Below, piece after piece: positions 12,612 to 23,711 of a stretch of DNA of 64,000 bases. A program made the translations under genes and the position numbers. This DNA is from Daphnia carinata. Lineage: Eukaryota; Arthropoda; Branchiopoda; Diplostraca; Daphniidae. Numbering within the stretch: the first letter of the stretch is position 1; each line of letters starts with the position of its first letter. Below the pieces are notes generated by a model that made no database searches, was not told the DNA's origin, and worked only from the letters and a program-made list of their open reading frames with translations. The stretch lies in contig NC_081334.1 in NCBI RefSeq assembly GCF_022539665.2, positions 3,782,001 to 3,846,000 of the forward strand, given 5' to 3'.

Positions 12612-15600
12612 ATGGCCATTGAAGATTTCGACGACATTTTACCTCATGTGGGCAGTTTCGGCGCCTTCCAAAAGAGGATCTTGCTCTTATCTCTGCCTGT
12701 CAATTATTTCCTGGCTGTCGTCTACATGGCGCAAATCTACCAGACTTTGGTATCAGACTCTTGTTATTGGATACCCGTAAGATTCGATCCATTAGACGTC
12801 CAGACGCTGGGACTCTTTTAATGTGTTTACTTGAAGAATATTTTCTTAGTCTTTTCTTTCAGCTGGGAGAGACTCTCCTGTTTCCACGTTTACATTGGAC
12901 CTTCGCTTATTTTTTTCTATTTGCATTTTTACTTTGTTTGACTAGACACCAGAACATTGGTGCGCGGTACCTGAACTGAGCAACTTGGACTTATTGGATC
13001 GACGGAATTTGTCAATTCCGTTGGAGCTGCGCGACGGTGAGCTGGCCTACAGCAGGTGTCGCATGTTTGATGTCAACTACACTCACGTAGGCTACTAAAA
13101 AGTGCAAATCATCTAATAACTTTATGGCCAAATTTTCAAGTTGAGCTATCGGCAAAATCAGTTCGTTTAACGTCACGTCTTGTTATTGAATGGCATTCAA
13201 CTCGTAGTGTGTTAAATGTTATGTTTGACGTCATTGGTTTTGTCTAATCAACTTCTTTTATTTTGCTTGTTCCGCAGTGTTTTTTCTTTTTGCCCCACTT
13301 GATTTACAGCGTTATAAATGTAGCTTCTTTTGATGTCAGTTCTCATTTGATGTTACATTCATTTTCTTTCCGACACGGGCACAGATGGACGTGACGGAAC
13401 AGCCAAACTCATCGTGGCCTACCAAACCGTGCTCAACTACTGACGGCTGGGATTATGACCTGAGTGGCGGCATGTATCACACTATCGTCTCTGAGGTTCT
13501 ATTCTCCACACTTTTTTTTATTATTAGTTTGGTCGTCTGTTAATCAGGCTTTAAATCAAGGAGAATTAAAGAAATGTTTCTTTTTTTTTTAATCAGAAAG
13601 CCACTCGGCCAAAGTCTGGCCAATAAAGTTTCGTAAATTGATTAGATGTTTGAAATTGATATTTCCTGTTTAGGGGCAGAATGAAATTGCGTCATTGTGT
13701 GATGTTTTAACTTTGTTAGTTTAGTCCTTTTTTTTTTTCCTTTTTCCACGTTGACCATTTCCAAAATGATTAATGTCGGTTCTGTTAATGAAATTCGGCC
13801 TTTTTCTTTTTGGCGTCTTCAAAGGGGTTTTCAGCTATTCAATGTCCGGTTCTTTTGTGCCTGTCTTTCCCCGGAATGAAACTTGATGTTCTATCATTTG
13901 CCATTTTGTTTAGAGTAATTGGGTCTGCGATGACGACTGGCGACCCAATTTCGCACAAGCCATGTTCTTCGTCGGGGCCATCGTCGGCAGTCTGCTCTTT
14001 GGTTTATTGGCCGACTGGTATGGTAGATTACCCGTCTTGATCATGAGCAATGTACTGGCGTGCGGCGCAGGCGTGGCTACCGGATTTGCCAAAGGATTCG
14101 TCGATTACGTCGTCTGCCGCTTCCTCGTCGGCATGGCTTATGATCTCCATTACATGTAAGTTGATTATTCAAATGTCAACTGATGTTTCTTTGATCCACC
14201 GTTCTGATTCGATTATTTATTGAATTTGTTTTTTTTTTGTCCAGGATGATGTACATTATCTGTAAGTATGTTACGATATTATTACGTACTCAAAAGTTTA
14301 TTTTTTTTTTTCAAAACGGTGAAACGAAGGATTTTGAAAGTTATCGAATAACATATTTACAGGAGGGTGTTGGAGGGAATGGATTGGGGGCGGAATAAGC
14401 CGATTAAAAGATGATCCTTTTCAACAGAAACGTTCCAAAGTGAGATATTTGAATAGACGCAAAGCTGGGGGCTGCGTATGACGTTTTGTGCGTCGCGGAC
14501 AAAACGCTAAAGCCTGTCGATTTCCGTTTCTATCGTTTCGCATTCGTCGTCAAGCTTTTGAAAAAATACCGGGGGCGTAATATAATTGGCTTCTCTCATT
14601 GAACTTGGTAGCAGAAGTAAGCTTTTGTAGTTCTTCACGTGCGCTAATTTCTATTGTTCAAAGAGTTTTACGCATTCGCTTTGACTGGCACTAGAAATAG
14701 TTGAACGATCAAAAGATTTTCCGTCATCCATTTTTGTTTGTTCCCTAATTAGGGTAATAATAATTAGCATACATTGCGGGGGCGATTGAACAGTAGGTTT
14801 TTTGTTGGTACTTTGCTCTTTACTCTCGGTGATTAAGTTTAGCGGCAACGATTCTCGACTACGGCTAAACTAAACTTGATAGTAGCTGAAGAGCCTTGTC
14901 TATTTCTCCGTTGATTCTCTTTCATGTTTTTGTTGTGATTCGATTTCGCCATTTTTAGCCGAGCTTTCAACGCTAGGGGGAAATCTATGGAGTGTAGTAG
15001 GTGGAAAGAAGGGATAGTAGGAAATAATCTTTAAAAGAAAAATAAACTGGTTTTCTAAATAAGTCTGAGGGAGCGTTTTGGGAGCCGTCCGAAAATAGTT
15101 TCTCTTATTTCCTACGCAGTTTCCGATTCTACGCTCAATTTGGTAACAATGCGTATATCGATCGATAGAAACTGTATCAAAAGTTTGGGCTTTTTTTTCC
15201 CTGGAATTGCCGAATGTAGAGTGACCAACCGTTTTTTTTTTAAACTAAAGTATTTTTTGGATACGTCAGAAATGGGGAATTAAAATCGATATTTATTGGA
15301 TAGTTTTGTTACGTCAGAGAGCGTTTGAAGCGATGATGCGTTGTAACCGCCGACATCAAGATTTTTATCGTCAAATCTCATTCCCTCCGTTTTGCTGGAT
15401 TCACATTGTCCTCTTCGTGGGTTGCCTTTTCTCCACGAAATCGCTTTTAAACTGTTTTGTTTATTTTTCCCGCATTTTTTTGTTCTTCCGCGTTAAATGA
15501 CGTTTCTACGCAACGGGCAAACTTGCACGAAAAAAAACAAAACCAAACATAAAGAGGCAGGAATTAAAAAAAAATCGCTTGCTTCCGCCCTTTTGTTTTT

Positions 15601-17654
15601 TGCTCAGTGATGGAGTACGTCGGTCCTGAAAAAAGAACGATAGTGGGCAACGTTCCCTTGGCTATTTTCCTGACTCTGGGCGCTAGTAGTTTGCCGTGGA
15701 TCGCTTACGCTTTGGCGGATTGGCGTCTTTTTTCCATCATTTCCTCGGCTCCGATTGCCATTATCGTTGTCGCTTGGTGGCTAGTTCCCGAATCCGCACG
15801 ATGGCTCGTCCTCAAGGGAAAATCAGACCAGACGCTCAAGACGCTGCAGCAGTGCGCTCGTATCAACAAGAGAACAGTCGATCCGCTCATTTACCAGGAA
15901 TTTCAAGTAAGGCCCACCCCATTTGCCTTTTCTTCTTATCTCTTGCCATTTAAAAACAATTCAAAGTTTACGAATTATAGGCGGCAACGTTGAGAACGTA
16001 CCAGCTGGAAAAAGAGAATCCCACCAATTGGATGGATCTCTTTCGCTCGCCAAAGATGCGCCAACGCTTTCTCATCATCACGTTAACGTGGTAAGCATTT
16101 CATTTTTCAATTCGATATCTGATTCAAATGGGGTCTACACATTTCCTTATGCATTGAATTATTGTGTTATCTTCTTTTCTTTTTTTTTTTGTATTGATCG
16201 CGGACACCATGCACGCACGGGAAAACATTAGGATGGTCATCACGGTGGTTTACGACGGCTACGTCCGCTCCTTGGCCATCTTGCCCTATAGCGTTTTCAT
16301 CACCAACAGCGTGGCCGGCTCCCTGGAATTGCCGGCCGATCTAGTGCCCGTCGTCACGCTCGATCGACTCGGAAGGCGCTGGACTCTGATGTTGGCCCTC
16401 GGTTGCGCTGGATTGGCCGGAATCGCCACCGGACTCGTTCCCCAGAGTAAGAACTCGCATTCTTTTTCAGCATCCCCCTCCCGTTTTTTGGCCGTCTGGC
16501 AGTTCCCAAGAAACAAAAAAAGAAAGGAAAGAAGACAAACACTGTCACGTCGCTTTATTTTTATCTTCTATTAGGCTGGGCAATGATGATGACTGTTCTG
16601 GCCATGGCCAGTCGCTTCTTTATCACCATCGCCATGAATACGGGCCTGCAGTATACTGTGGAACTCATCCCGACGCAGTTGCGCGGCCAAGGGACCGGCG
16701 TCGTCCACATCACTGGGCACGCTGCCACTTTCTTCGCTCCATTCATCCTCTATCTGGTAACGTATTGCAAACACTGACACCAACCGTTTCTATAATAATA
16801 ACCCACCCCGCCAAAATAGTTCAACTACTGACGTGTGCAGTCTGTTTAACTATTTATGGACGTCATTCTCCCCCCTCACTGTTTTTCTTTCTTGTATTTT
16901 TTTGCAATTTTGAATCGACCTCCGGGGGGCTATCGATCCACTCCTTTTTTTTTTTTTTTTTTTTTGCTTAGCTGGACTGAATGTCTTAGATATATAGTAG
17001 ACCGCGACAATAATGAAATGATAATATTGGTTATGTATGTCGTCTGTTTGCTTTCTTTAGTAGATAGCTGTAGATATTAAATCATTTAAATGTTAGTTTT
17101 CGTTAAACATTATCTGTTATTATTTTTGTTAGAGCACGTATTACAACACGTTGCCGTACATTGTGCTTGGTGCTTTATCCATTTTTGGCGGACTTGTTTG
17201 CCTTCTCTTACCGGAAACTGCTAATCAAAATTTGCCTGAATCAGTCGCCGATGCTGAACATTTTGGAACGGGGCAATCTTTCTTCAACATACCGTGCCTA
17301 TCAAAGTACCATTTTTTTTTCTCTTTTAGTCAATTTATTCATTGTTTAAAGTTTTTCGTGATGTAATACAATCAAGTTGTCAATTTCTTTATTCGATTGC
17401 CGTGTAGGCGTCGTGAACGTCGAAGAAGATTGAACGATGTCGACAACGTTAAAAAGATTTTACCAGCCTTGGATGCTGTGGGCGTCAACTCTGCTCGTCG
17501 ATACGTCAAGGACCTGTCACATCCACCGTGTCAGCTTGGAAAATCTCAACAAGAAACGGGTTCTCTTCCTCGTAGACAGCAGACTGAAGGCTGCCAGAAT
17601 GACTCTTTTGCTAGCAGCAATCCATCTTTTTTGAATCAGACCACTCGATTTTGA
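12612..17654 (+). CDS. SLC22-family organic cation/carnitine-type transporter (MFS)
   Basis: Eleven coding exons join without a frame break: 12612-12776, 12946-13086, 13385-13495, 13914-14155, 14245-14261, 15608-15906, 15981-16090, 16232-16446, 16575-16756, 17133-17305 and 17408-17654, giving 633 residues. The opening FDDILPHVGSFGAFQ is the usual SLC22 start and fixes the ATG. A large cysteine-containing extracellular loop with an NYTH sequon follows TM1. Then come WVCDDDW, the MFS loop GLLADWYGRLP after TM2, MEYVGPEKRT near TM4, PESARWL in the central loop, DRLGRRW, and LLPETANQNLPES after the last helix. Such proteins move organic cations, carnitine or related zwitterions across the plasma membrane; the substrate cannot be read from sequence. 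Exon 5 is a 17-nt microexon. An alternative last exon lies at 17734-17896. AATAAA occurs at 18488-18493. Confidence 0.93.
14245..14261 (+). other. 17-nt coding microexon of the SLC22 transporter
   Basis: It lies between an acceptor (TTTTTTTTGTCCAG) and a donor (TGTAAGTATG). It supplies the end of one Met codon, then Met-Met-Tyr-Ile-Ile and the first base of a Leu codon completed at 15608. Leaving it out breaks the frame; including it restores the family pattern of MMYI, two small hydrophobic residues, then MEYVGP. The flanking introns are 89 bp and about 1.35 kb. The long one is AT-rich and no second gene was recognised in it. Confidence 0.85.
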
Positions 17655-17733
17655 TTGTGATTCTCAACTAGAATAGGCTAGAATTTTTCTTTTATGTTTT
17701 GACGGTTCCTTTTTTTCTTCTTCTTCATTCTAG

Positions 17734-17896
17734 ACATCCATTTGTGCCTCCCGACTCTCTGCGGGATGTACGCGTTGATCCCCTTTCCCGCAAGTTGGAC
17801 AGGCGTATAAACGAACGATTTCAAATGGGTTCTCACAATAAGGTTGTCCAAGTAGAACGAACGATGATGGCTCTGAATCGCGCGTACGCGCCATAA
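17734..17896 (+). CDS. Putative alternative last coding exon of the SLC22 transporter
   Basis: A strong polypyrimidine acceptor, TTCTTCTTCATTCTAG, precedes 17734. Exon 10 ends at 17305 with two bases of a codon, and joining it to the A at 17734 gives an in-frame tail opening HPFVPPDSLRDV that stays open for 54 codons to TAA at 17894-17896. This skips the exon at 17408-17654 and would give a 605-residue isoform. The tail is charged and cytoplasmic in this topology. No transcript evidence is available here, so usage is an inference from phase and splice-site quality. Confidence 0.5.
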
Positions 17897-20107
17897 CTGC
17901 TGGCACACATAACAAGTCATGTCTTCTAGACTATTTTCTTCTTTGTTTGTTGAATACGCAGCACAAGTCTACTAGTGTCGAAAGATACAGAAGAGATTGC
18001 ATTTCCAGATCTGCTCAAAAAAAAAAAACTGAATTAATGTGGGAGCTGTTATTACGTTAGCAATGCGTGGATAAACAACTTATAGCCTGTAGATTAAAAA
18101 AAAAAAGATATAAACAATGAGTATGAGACTTTTGATGACTTGCTGTTGTTTGTGTGCACAAAGCGGATAACTTGGCTCCGTTATTGGTTTCCTTTTTTTT
18201 TTTTTTTTTTCGTTTTTATTTCCTCTCCGGCACGATCGTCAATCTTTTTTTTATCGAAAATTGTCATTATGTGAAGGGTCTTTCGTACATAACAGACGAT
18301 AACTTGGCGAATGAAGTTGTTGAGAAACTGAAAGCAACTCAATAAGCCAAAGTTATTGACATCAAGTATAAAGATGATTTAGGAATCAATGCGGCGTTAA
18401 ACCAATGGAAATGTGTTGACGTGGAGCAATTTTTGTTCTAATGTCACTGGGTTCAATTAACGCAAAGTAGTTTTCTGAAACTACCGTAATAAAGTTATTT
18501 ATAGGATATAATTTAGGATTGTGTTATTTCTCTACTTACTTGCAGACGTAAAATGAATAGACCATTTCAATTGCCTGTAAAAAAAAATGGCAAAAGTTGC
18601 TGATGAGGATCAAATTGGTATGAAATAAAAGTTAACTTTTAATTACATGCTGTATAATCGATATTTATCAGGAAATGAATACCGGCTTGCAAGAAATTTC
18701 CATGTTGGTCTAGAGCAAATTAATTTCCTACTTTATATCACTTGAATTGTTTCTGTCTTCTTATTCATTTTGTGACCTTTGGTAAATCAAGCTGTCGATG
18801 GTACAGCAACTAAATACACGTGTTTCGATTTCTTGTACGTGTTCTTCTTTAGAACTCGTTATAAAGGATTTGATGTACTACTGTACAGATTGGATTGCTT
18901 GTTAACTTAAATTTGAATTAACTTATTGATTTAACAGTTGACCATAACAGATAAGTGCCTGCAGCGAGATGATTATACCACCTCAAACTTCGCCACAAGT
19001 TTGACATTTGCAACTGTGAAGCCACAAGATAGAGCAAAGGTAGTTGACGGCATAGGAGATGGGCTCCTTTTCTAAAATAATAAATTTACAAAAAAAAATT
19101 TAAAAAAAAATGCTTTACATCACACGTACATTAAATAAAGTAAAATAAATCTGAATTAATGGAACAACATCCACCGTCATAAAACTTGCAGACGACGTTA
19201 TGATCGTTGGTCTATCAAATAAATTCGCATGGAGATCATGATTTCATAGCAGTTTTATATGTAAATGGACTAGCCTACACAAATATTCTCATATCAGAGA
19301 TGAACGGCCTTCTTCTCTAGCACGGCTATATCTTTTAGTTACTACTCGTTAATTTCGAATCATTGATCCAGACAAGCAGAAATGGCTTCACTACTATTAA
19401 AGTACTTCACATCAATGCTTACTCCCCAAAAGATTGGGCTTGGGTGATTTTAAGGAATTGCTACGAAATAACATGCATATTTACCCATTAAATATTCCGG
19501 ACTTGCCAATTCGCGATATCCGAGAATTGAAGTTATGTGTTTTTGCCAAGGTGAATAAAAATCGGTCGTTGTTCCCTTAACGATGTCGAAAAACATTTAA
19601 AGTTCCACTGAGGCAATCTCGAACGTACTACATCATTGGGTCCATTTTTATTCCCCCCTCCTTACACCGGTTTCCCGCCAACTTTTAGGAAAAGCTAAAC
19701 AGGAGTTTCCCGTCCATGATAGAATTAGGGTGAAATTTTTTATGCTAGTGAATCAATCAGCCCCTATAATTAGGGGTATTTTCGGTCAACGTAACACGAC
19801 TTGAACAGGATTGCATTACAAGCTAAACGATACACAATAAAATCATTATTAAAAATTAATGATGCCCCCTAGCGACCTTCGTTTTCTATTGTTCAAAAGG
19901 ATTCGTCCTGACCTTGTCCAGTACTGCTCTAGCCCATGACACGTGACCTATTGTTCCTCGTCAATTTTGCTCTTTAATCTTTTTTGTCGTTGGCTGAAAT
20001 TAACATATTTTATTTGTTATTGTAACTTATCAACACAGTTGTCAATGTCTAAGAAATTTTCTTACATATCAATTTATGTGTATATTCCTGAAATTGGGCT
20101 TTGAGCC
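17897..20107. other. Intergenic region with transporter 3' UTR
   Basis: AT-rich DNA with several A-runs and no convincing gene. AATAAA at 18488-18493 is a candidate polyadenylation signal for the transporter. A CTCF-like core is present at 19862-19875 (see findings). The 120 bases before the zinc-finger ATG are AT-rich, with no clear TATA/Inr pair. Confidence 0.5.
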
Positions 20108-22268
20108 ATGTCCGCCAACCGAAAACCATATCAGAATCATGGCTTCCAAAACCACTCATGTCACGGCGGCATGGTGCCTCCCTATCTGAATCTCGAACGG
20201 TCAGCACAAACTGAAGCTTTCGTCGTTGCCCCCCTCGTGTTTGATCCAGTTACAGAAAATAGGCAAGCATCTGTAGGATCTCATGAGCATGCTGCCGACA
20301 TCTTCAGCACAGATTACAAGTATTTGCCCGACACCTGGAATAGTGATTGCTATGATGATGCAGAACATGTGGCATTTAATCTCTGTGAGGTAAGTTCGAA
20401 ATTTAAAGATTATTTGCCAAGTGGGTTTGCTATAGTTCATAACTTGTTGACTTTCGCTAATTCATTTGTATTGGAGTGAACATGAAGATAGGTGGTGGTT
20501 ATTCATCATACCAATTCTTTTCTTGTAGGATAATCAAAACTTGATCTACTGGAATGACCCATTCACCAAAGGCAATTTTACGCAGCTATCTCCTTCAGCA
20601 AACTCTCATACCACGACATCAGTAATGCCCATATTGCAAGATATATCTTCCCCTTGTGTACCTTTAAGACAAAATCAGCAGAAAGAAGAACTGCAATCGA
20701 CCAAGGGGGCGCTACTTATAGCGAGCGAAGAAAAGTCAAGAGAGAATCACGTATGCCCTATGTGTGGGCGTACATTTGTCTACCAATTAAACTTTGCAAA
20801 GCACTTGACAGCAGCAGGCTGTTGTCAGCCCCCTTGCAAAAAGAGCCGAATGGATCCTGAGTCTGATACAAAAGAAACATTCAAATCTAATACCCTGCCA
20901 CGAACCAGCCGTACCAAGAAAATAACGCGATCCAATTCAACCAAGTCACGAAAAAAACAAACCGTTCCATCATTAAACAACCATCCACAAGAGTATCTAC
21001 CGAACACGGTAATCATTTCCGATTTGCAAGGGACTCCAATGATGATGCTTTCAAGGGAACAAGATTCAAGATACTTAAGGCTACGAAACAACGGCCCTCA
21101 AATGCATCAGGCCAGTACGAAGCCCAAACCCTTTTCGATAGTCTACAAGAGTCTACATACTGCAGTTTTTGTGACTTGCAGTTGAATTCAGAGAACCTCT
21201 ATCAACGACATCGCCTTGCTCATGCTCTTGTGATCCAGCTTACTCGTTGCCTGGTGCATTCTCTACCAAGAATTTCATCTCCATATAATGAGACAACTTG
21301 TGGCAGCAATCCGGCTGTCCTCGGTGATTGGTTGAGTGACCAAATCCGTTGCAGTATTAATGACGACAACTGGTTAAAACTTTCTGTTCAGGAAGTGGAA
21401 CAAGTACTGGGCAACAGCAACATGGACGTAGATATCCCACAACGCCACGGAATTCAAGATAATGCTGGGTTTCAAAACATTGTTGACCTTCTAGTTAGCC
21501 AAGATTTGAATCTCGCTCCGGTTAGTGAGTTTGCCGACGCCACAAGAATATTGGATTTCATTCCACAGGAAACGGAAAAATCTATAGAAACGACTGGGAT
21601 GTCTACCTCCGTCACGTACGATCCGTTTCTAATTCAGTCGGTGTGCAGTATGCCGGACCAGCCCATGGTTTGCAAATTAATGATTGCTAATTATTGCTAC
21701 TTCAATGATCTTCTTTACCCCCGATTGCTAGATCGTTCCAGTTGGCAGCGACTTAGGGACAACTGAAGTGGCTAGTCCTGTTTGGCAGACATCCGGAATT
21801 GAAATGTCAGATGTGAATGGATGCACGTCTTTCTGCGATTTTAATGAAGCAGAGGGATCTTTCAAGTTACTTATTACAGATCTTGATGTTGTGGAAAGGC
21901 AAATGGCTAGCCTTTTGAAGAGTTACGAAACTCTTTCACCGTCAGGTAAAAATTTAGCTACTTATTATGTATTCACTTAGTCACAGATAAATGGTCTTGA
22001 ATTAGACGATGGCGGGAATCTTAGTCACTCCGAATTGGAATTTGAGCATATTTGCAACGGCCATCCGCAGGATAAGTTTGCGATGCACCACACCGCTTCC
22101 TCACGGGCGGCTGAATATCCTTCAACTTGCAAACTCGATGTCGAACTTGCAAATCTCACGAGTTGCAAAATGTTGCCCATATTGGGGGACGTTGACCGTT
22201 TGACTTACAAACTCGATCGACCAGTTAGATCAACAACGCCAGAGGAAGAAGAAAATCTAACCCACTGA
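20108..22268 (+). CDS. C2H2/C2HC zinc-finger protein with an internal frame change
   Basis: Likely nuclear nucleic-acid-binding protein; family not recognised. Exon 1 is 20108-20389 and exon 2 begins at 20529 in phase. Finger 1 (CPMCGRTF...H-x5-C, near 20755-20823) is a C2HC-type finger followed by a basic Lys/Arg/Ser-rich linker. Finger 2 (CSFCDLQL...H-x3-H, near 21162-21230) is a textbook C-x2-C-x12-H-x3-H but lies in the -1 frame. Both frames stay open from 20891 to 21183. The switch could be a 71-bp intron at 21009-21079 (GTAATC to TTAAG), one missing base in the A7 run at 20951-20957, or -1 slippage there. Two further clean introns, 21668-21731 and 21946-22005, return the reading to a final exon ending at 22268. 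The C-terminal half is acidic and has no recognised domain. Confidence 0.75.
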
Positions 22269-23711
22269 CGTCACTTTGCACCGTTACCCAGTTGCGCAAG
22301 TTGCACTGTCTAATCATTTGAAGTTCTTACCTTATTTTCAGTTTATAATATTTTTCGTTTTCAGCACAAATCCGCCATTCCGCGGCAATTCCTTCATATC
22401 TATTATATCGTTTTAAAAAAATTATTTGGTCAAACTGTAGAGAAAGAACAAAAAGAAAGTTATTTGTTATGACACACAAAAAAAAAGAAAAGAAAAAAAA
22501 ATAGAAAGTTTCCCGTACAGCAACCGTACCCTACGTCCCCTTTTTTAAACTTTTAAAATTTAAAGTTTTGTTTTTCTCAAAGACCTTGACGCCATCATCG
22601 GCCAAAAGGTAATCGACCTTTTGGTTACATCTTCCTCTTGCACTTCCTCGTACCAGGCATACGTTGCCATAACACACTCAATCGAGTTTGGGGCGGAAAA
22701 TTCTAAGAAGAAAAAGGCAAGAAAAAGGAAAACAGAAGAGACTTTCTCCCGAAATGTAAAAAAAAAAATCCCTACGTAATCTTCTTTCGTTATCTCTTTT
22801 TATCCTCTCCCTTTTGTCTTTTAAACAAAATTTTTAGGACACAGGTATGGAAACGAGATGGCCCGTCGAAGGCGAAAGGACGAACATGGAGTGAAGGCGG
22901 GGGCCTCCTGATTTTCAAGTTCAACGACCGTTGGGCAGTGCGAACAAACACACAACCGCCCAAAAAATTCCATTTCTTTTTTTCGTGTGATTCCGTTGCC
23001 CATAATAATGATGGATTACTCACGTTTGAATGTGTGCTTGGCATGTCTATCAACGCTTTCCCCTCCCTGGCCGTGAACTTGAAGAAAAAAGGTAGCGGTG
23101 CGTGCTTTTTCCAGCGTGACTTTCATCACCTTCAGCAAATTGCGGTCGTCTAAAATGGAAGAGATGTGGGCAAATACGCCATTTCTTTTTTTTAATTTTT
23201 TAAAAATCTTTTTTAATTAGTTGTTCGAGCAATGATTCCGCATGAGGACGCATGTAGCTGTTAGCCGAATTTCCGTTTCAATCAGGTATACGAAAAGTGA
23301 AAAGATTTCATCTGTTGTCTTGAGATCGTTAAAAATGTCACATGTCGTTGCACTTTTAGGATGGCGGGCGGACATGTTACGCCACATTGAATTTGGAAGA
23401 GGAAGAGTGAGAGCTGAGGGGGTTTGCGACCTCGAAAAGTACGGAATCCTCTTCTCTAAAGGCGTACGGCATTGCCTTCTGGAAATATGGTATTGGAGAA
23501 CCTCTATTGTAACCTTTCTTCGTACATGTTTTTGTCGCTCTCTTCCTTTTTTTGTTTGCCTACTAATGCAGGTAGTGCCGAGAGAAGGTTTAAAAAGCAT
23601 AAGACTGCAGTCTGCACGTGTTCAGTTGCCAGTGGACCTTCGAGACTTACACAACAATCTTCATACCTACACACACAAAAAAGAGAGAGAGAACAAAAAC
23701 AAAGAAAAATA
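22269..23711. other. Intergenic region and 5' leader of the MAM gene
   Basis: No gene is supported. There are poly-A and poly-T tracts at about 22475-22505, 22756-22768 and 23186-23216, and a short inverted repeat at 22602-22624. Open frames at 23242-23712 run into the MAM start but have no domain and are probably leader sequence. A run of CACACA and GAGAGAG at about 23670-23694 sits just before the MAM ATG. Confidence 0.5.
22602..22624. repeat. 9-bp inverted repeat with 5-nt spacer
   Basis: CCAAAAGGT (22602-22610) is separated by AATCG from its exact reverse complement ACCTTTTGG (22616-22624). It lies about 330 bases after the zinc-finger stop codon, so it may be a hairpin in that gene's 3' UTR. 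It has no T-tract terminator logic and no known family. Confidence 0.7.
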
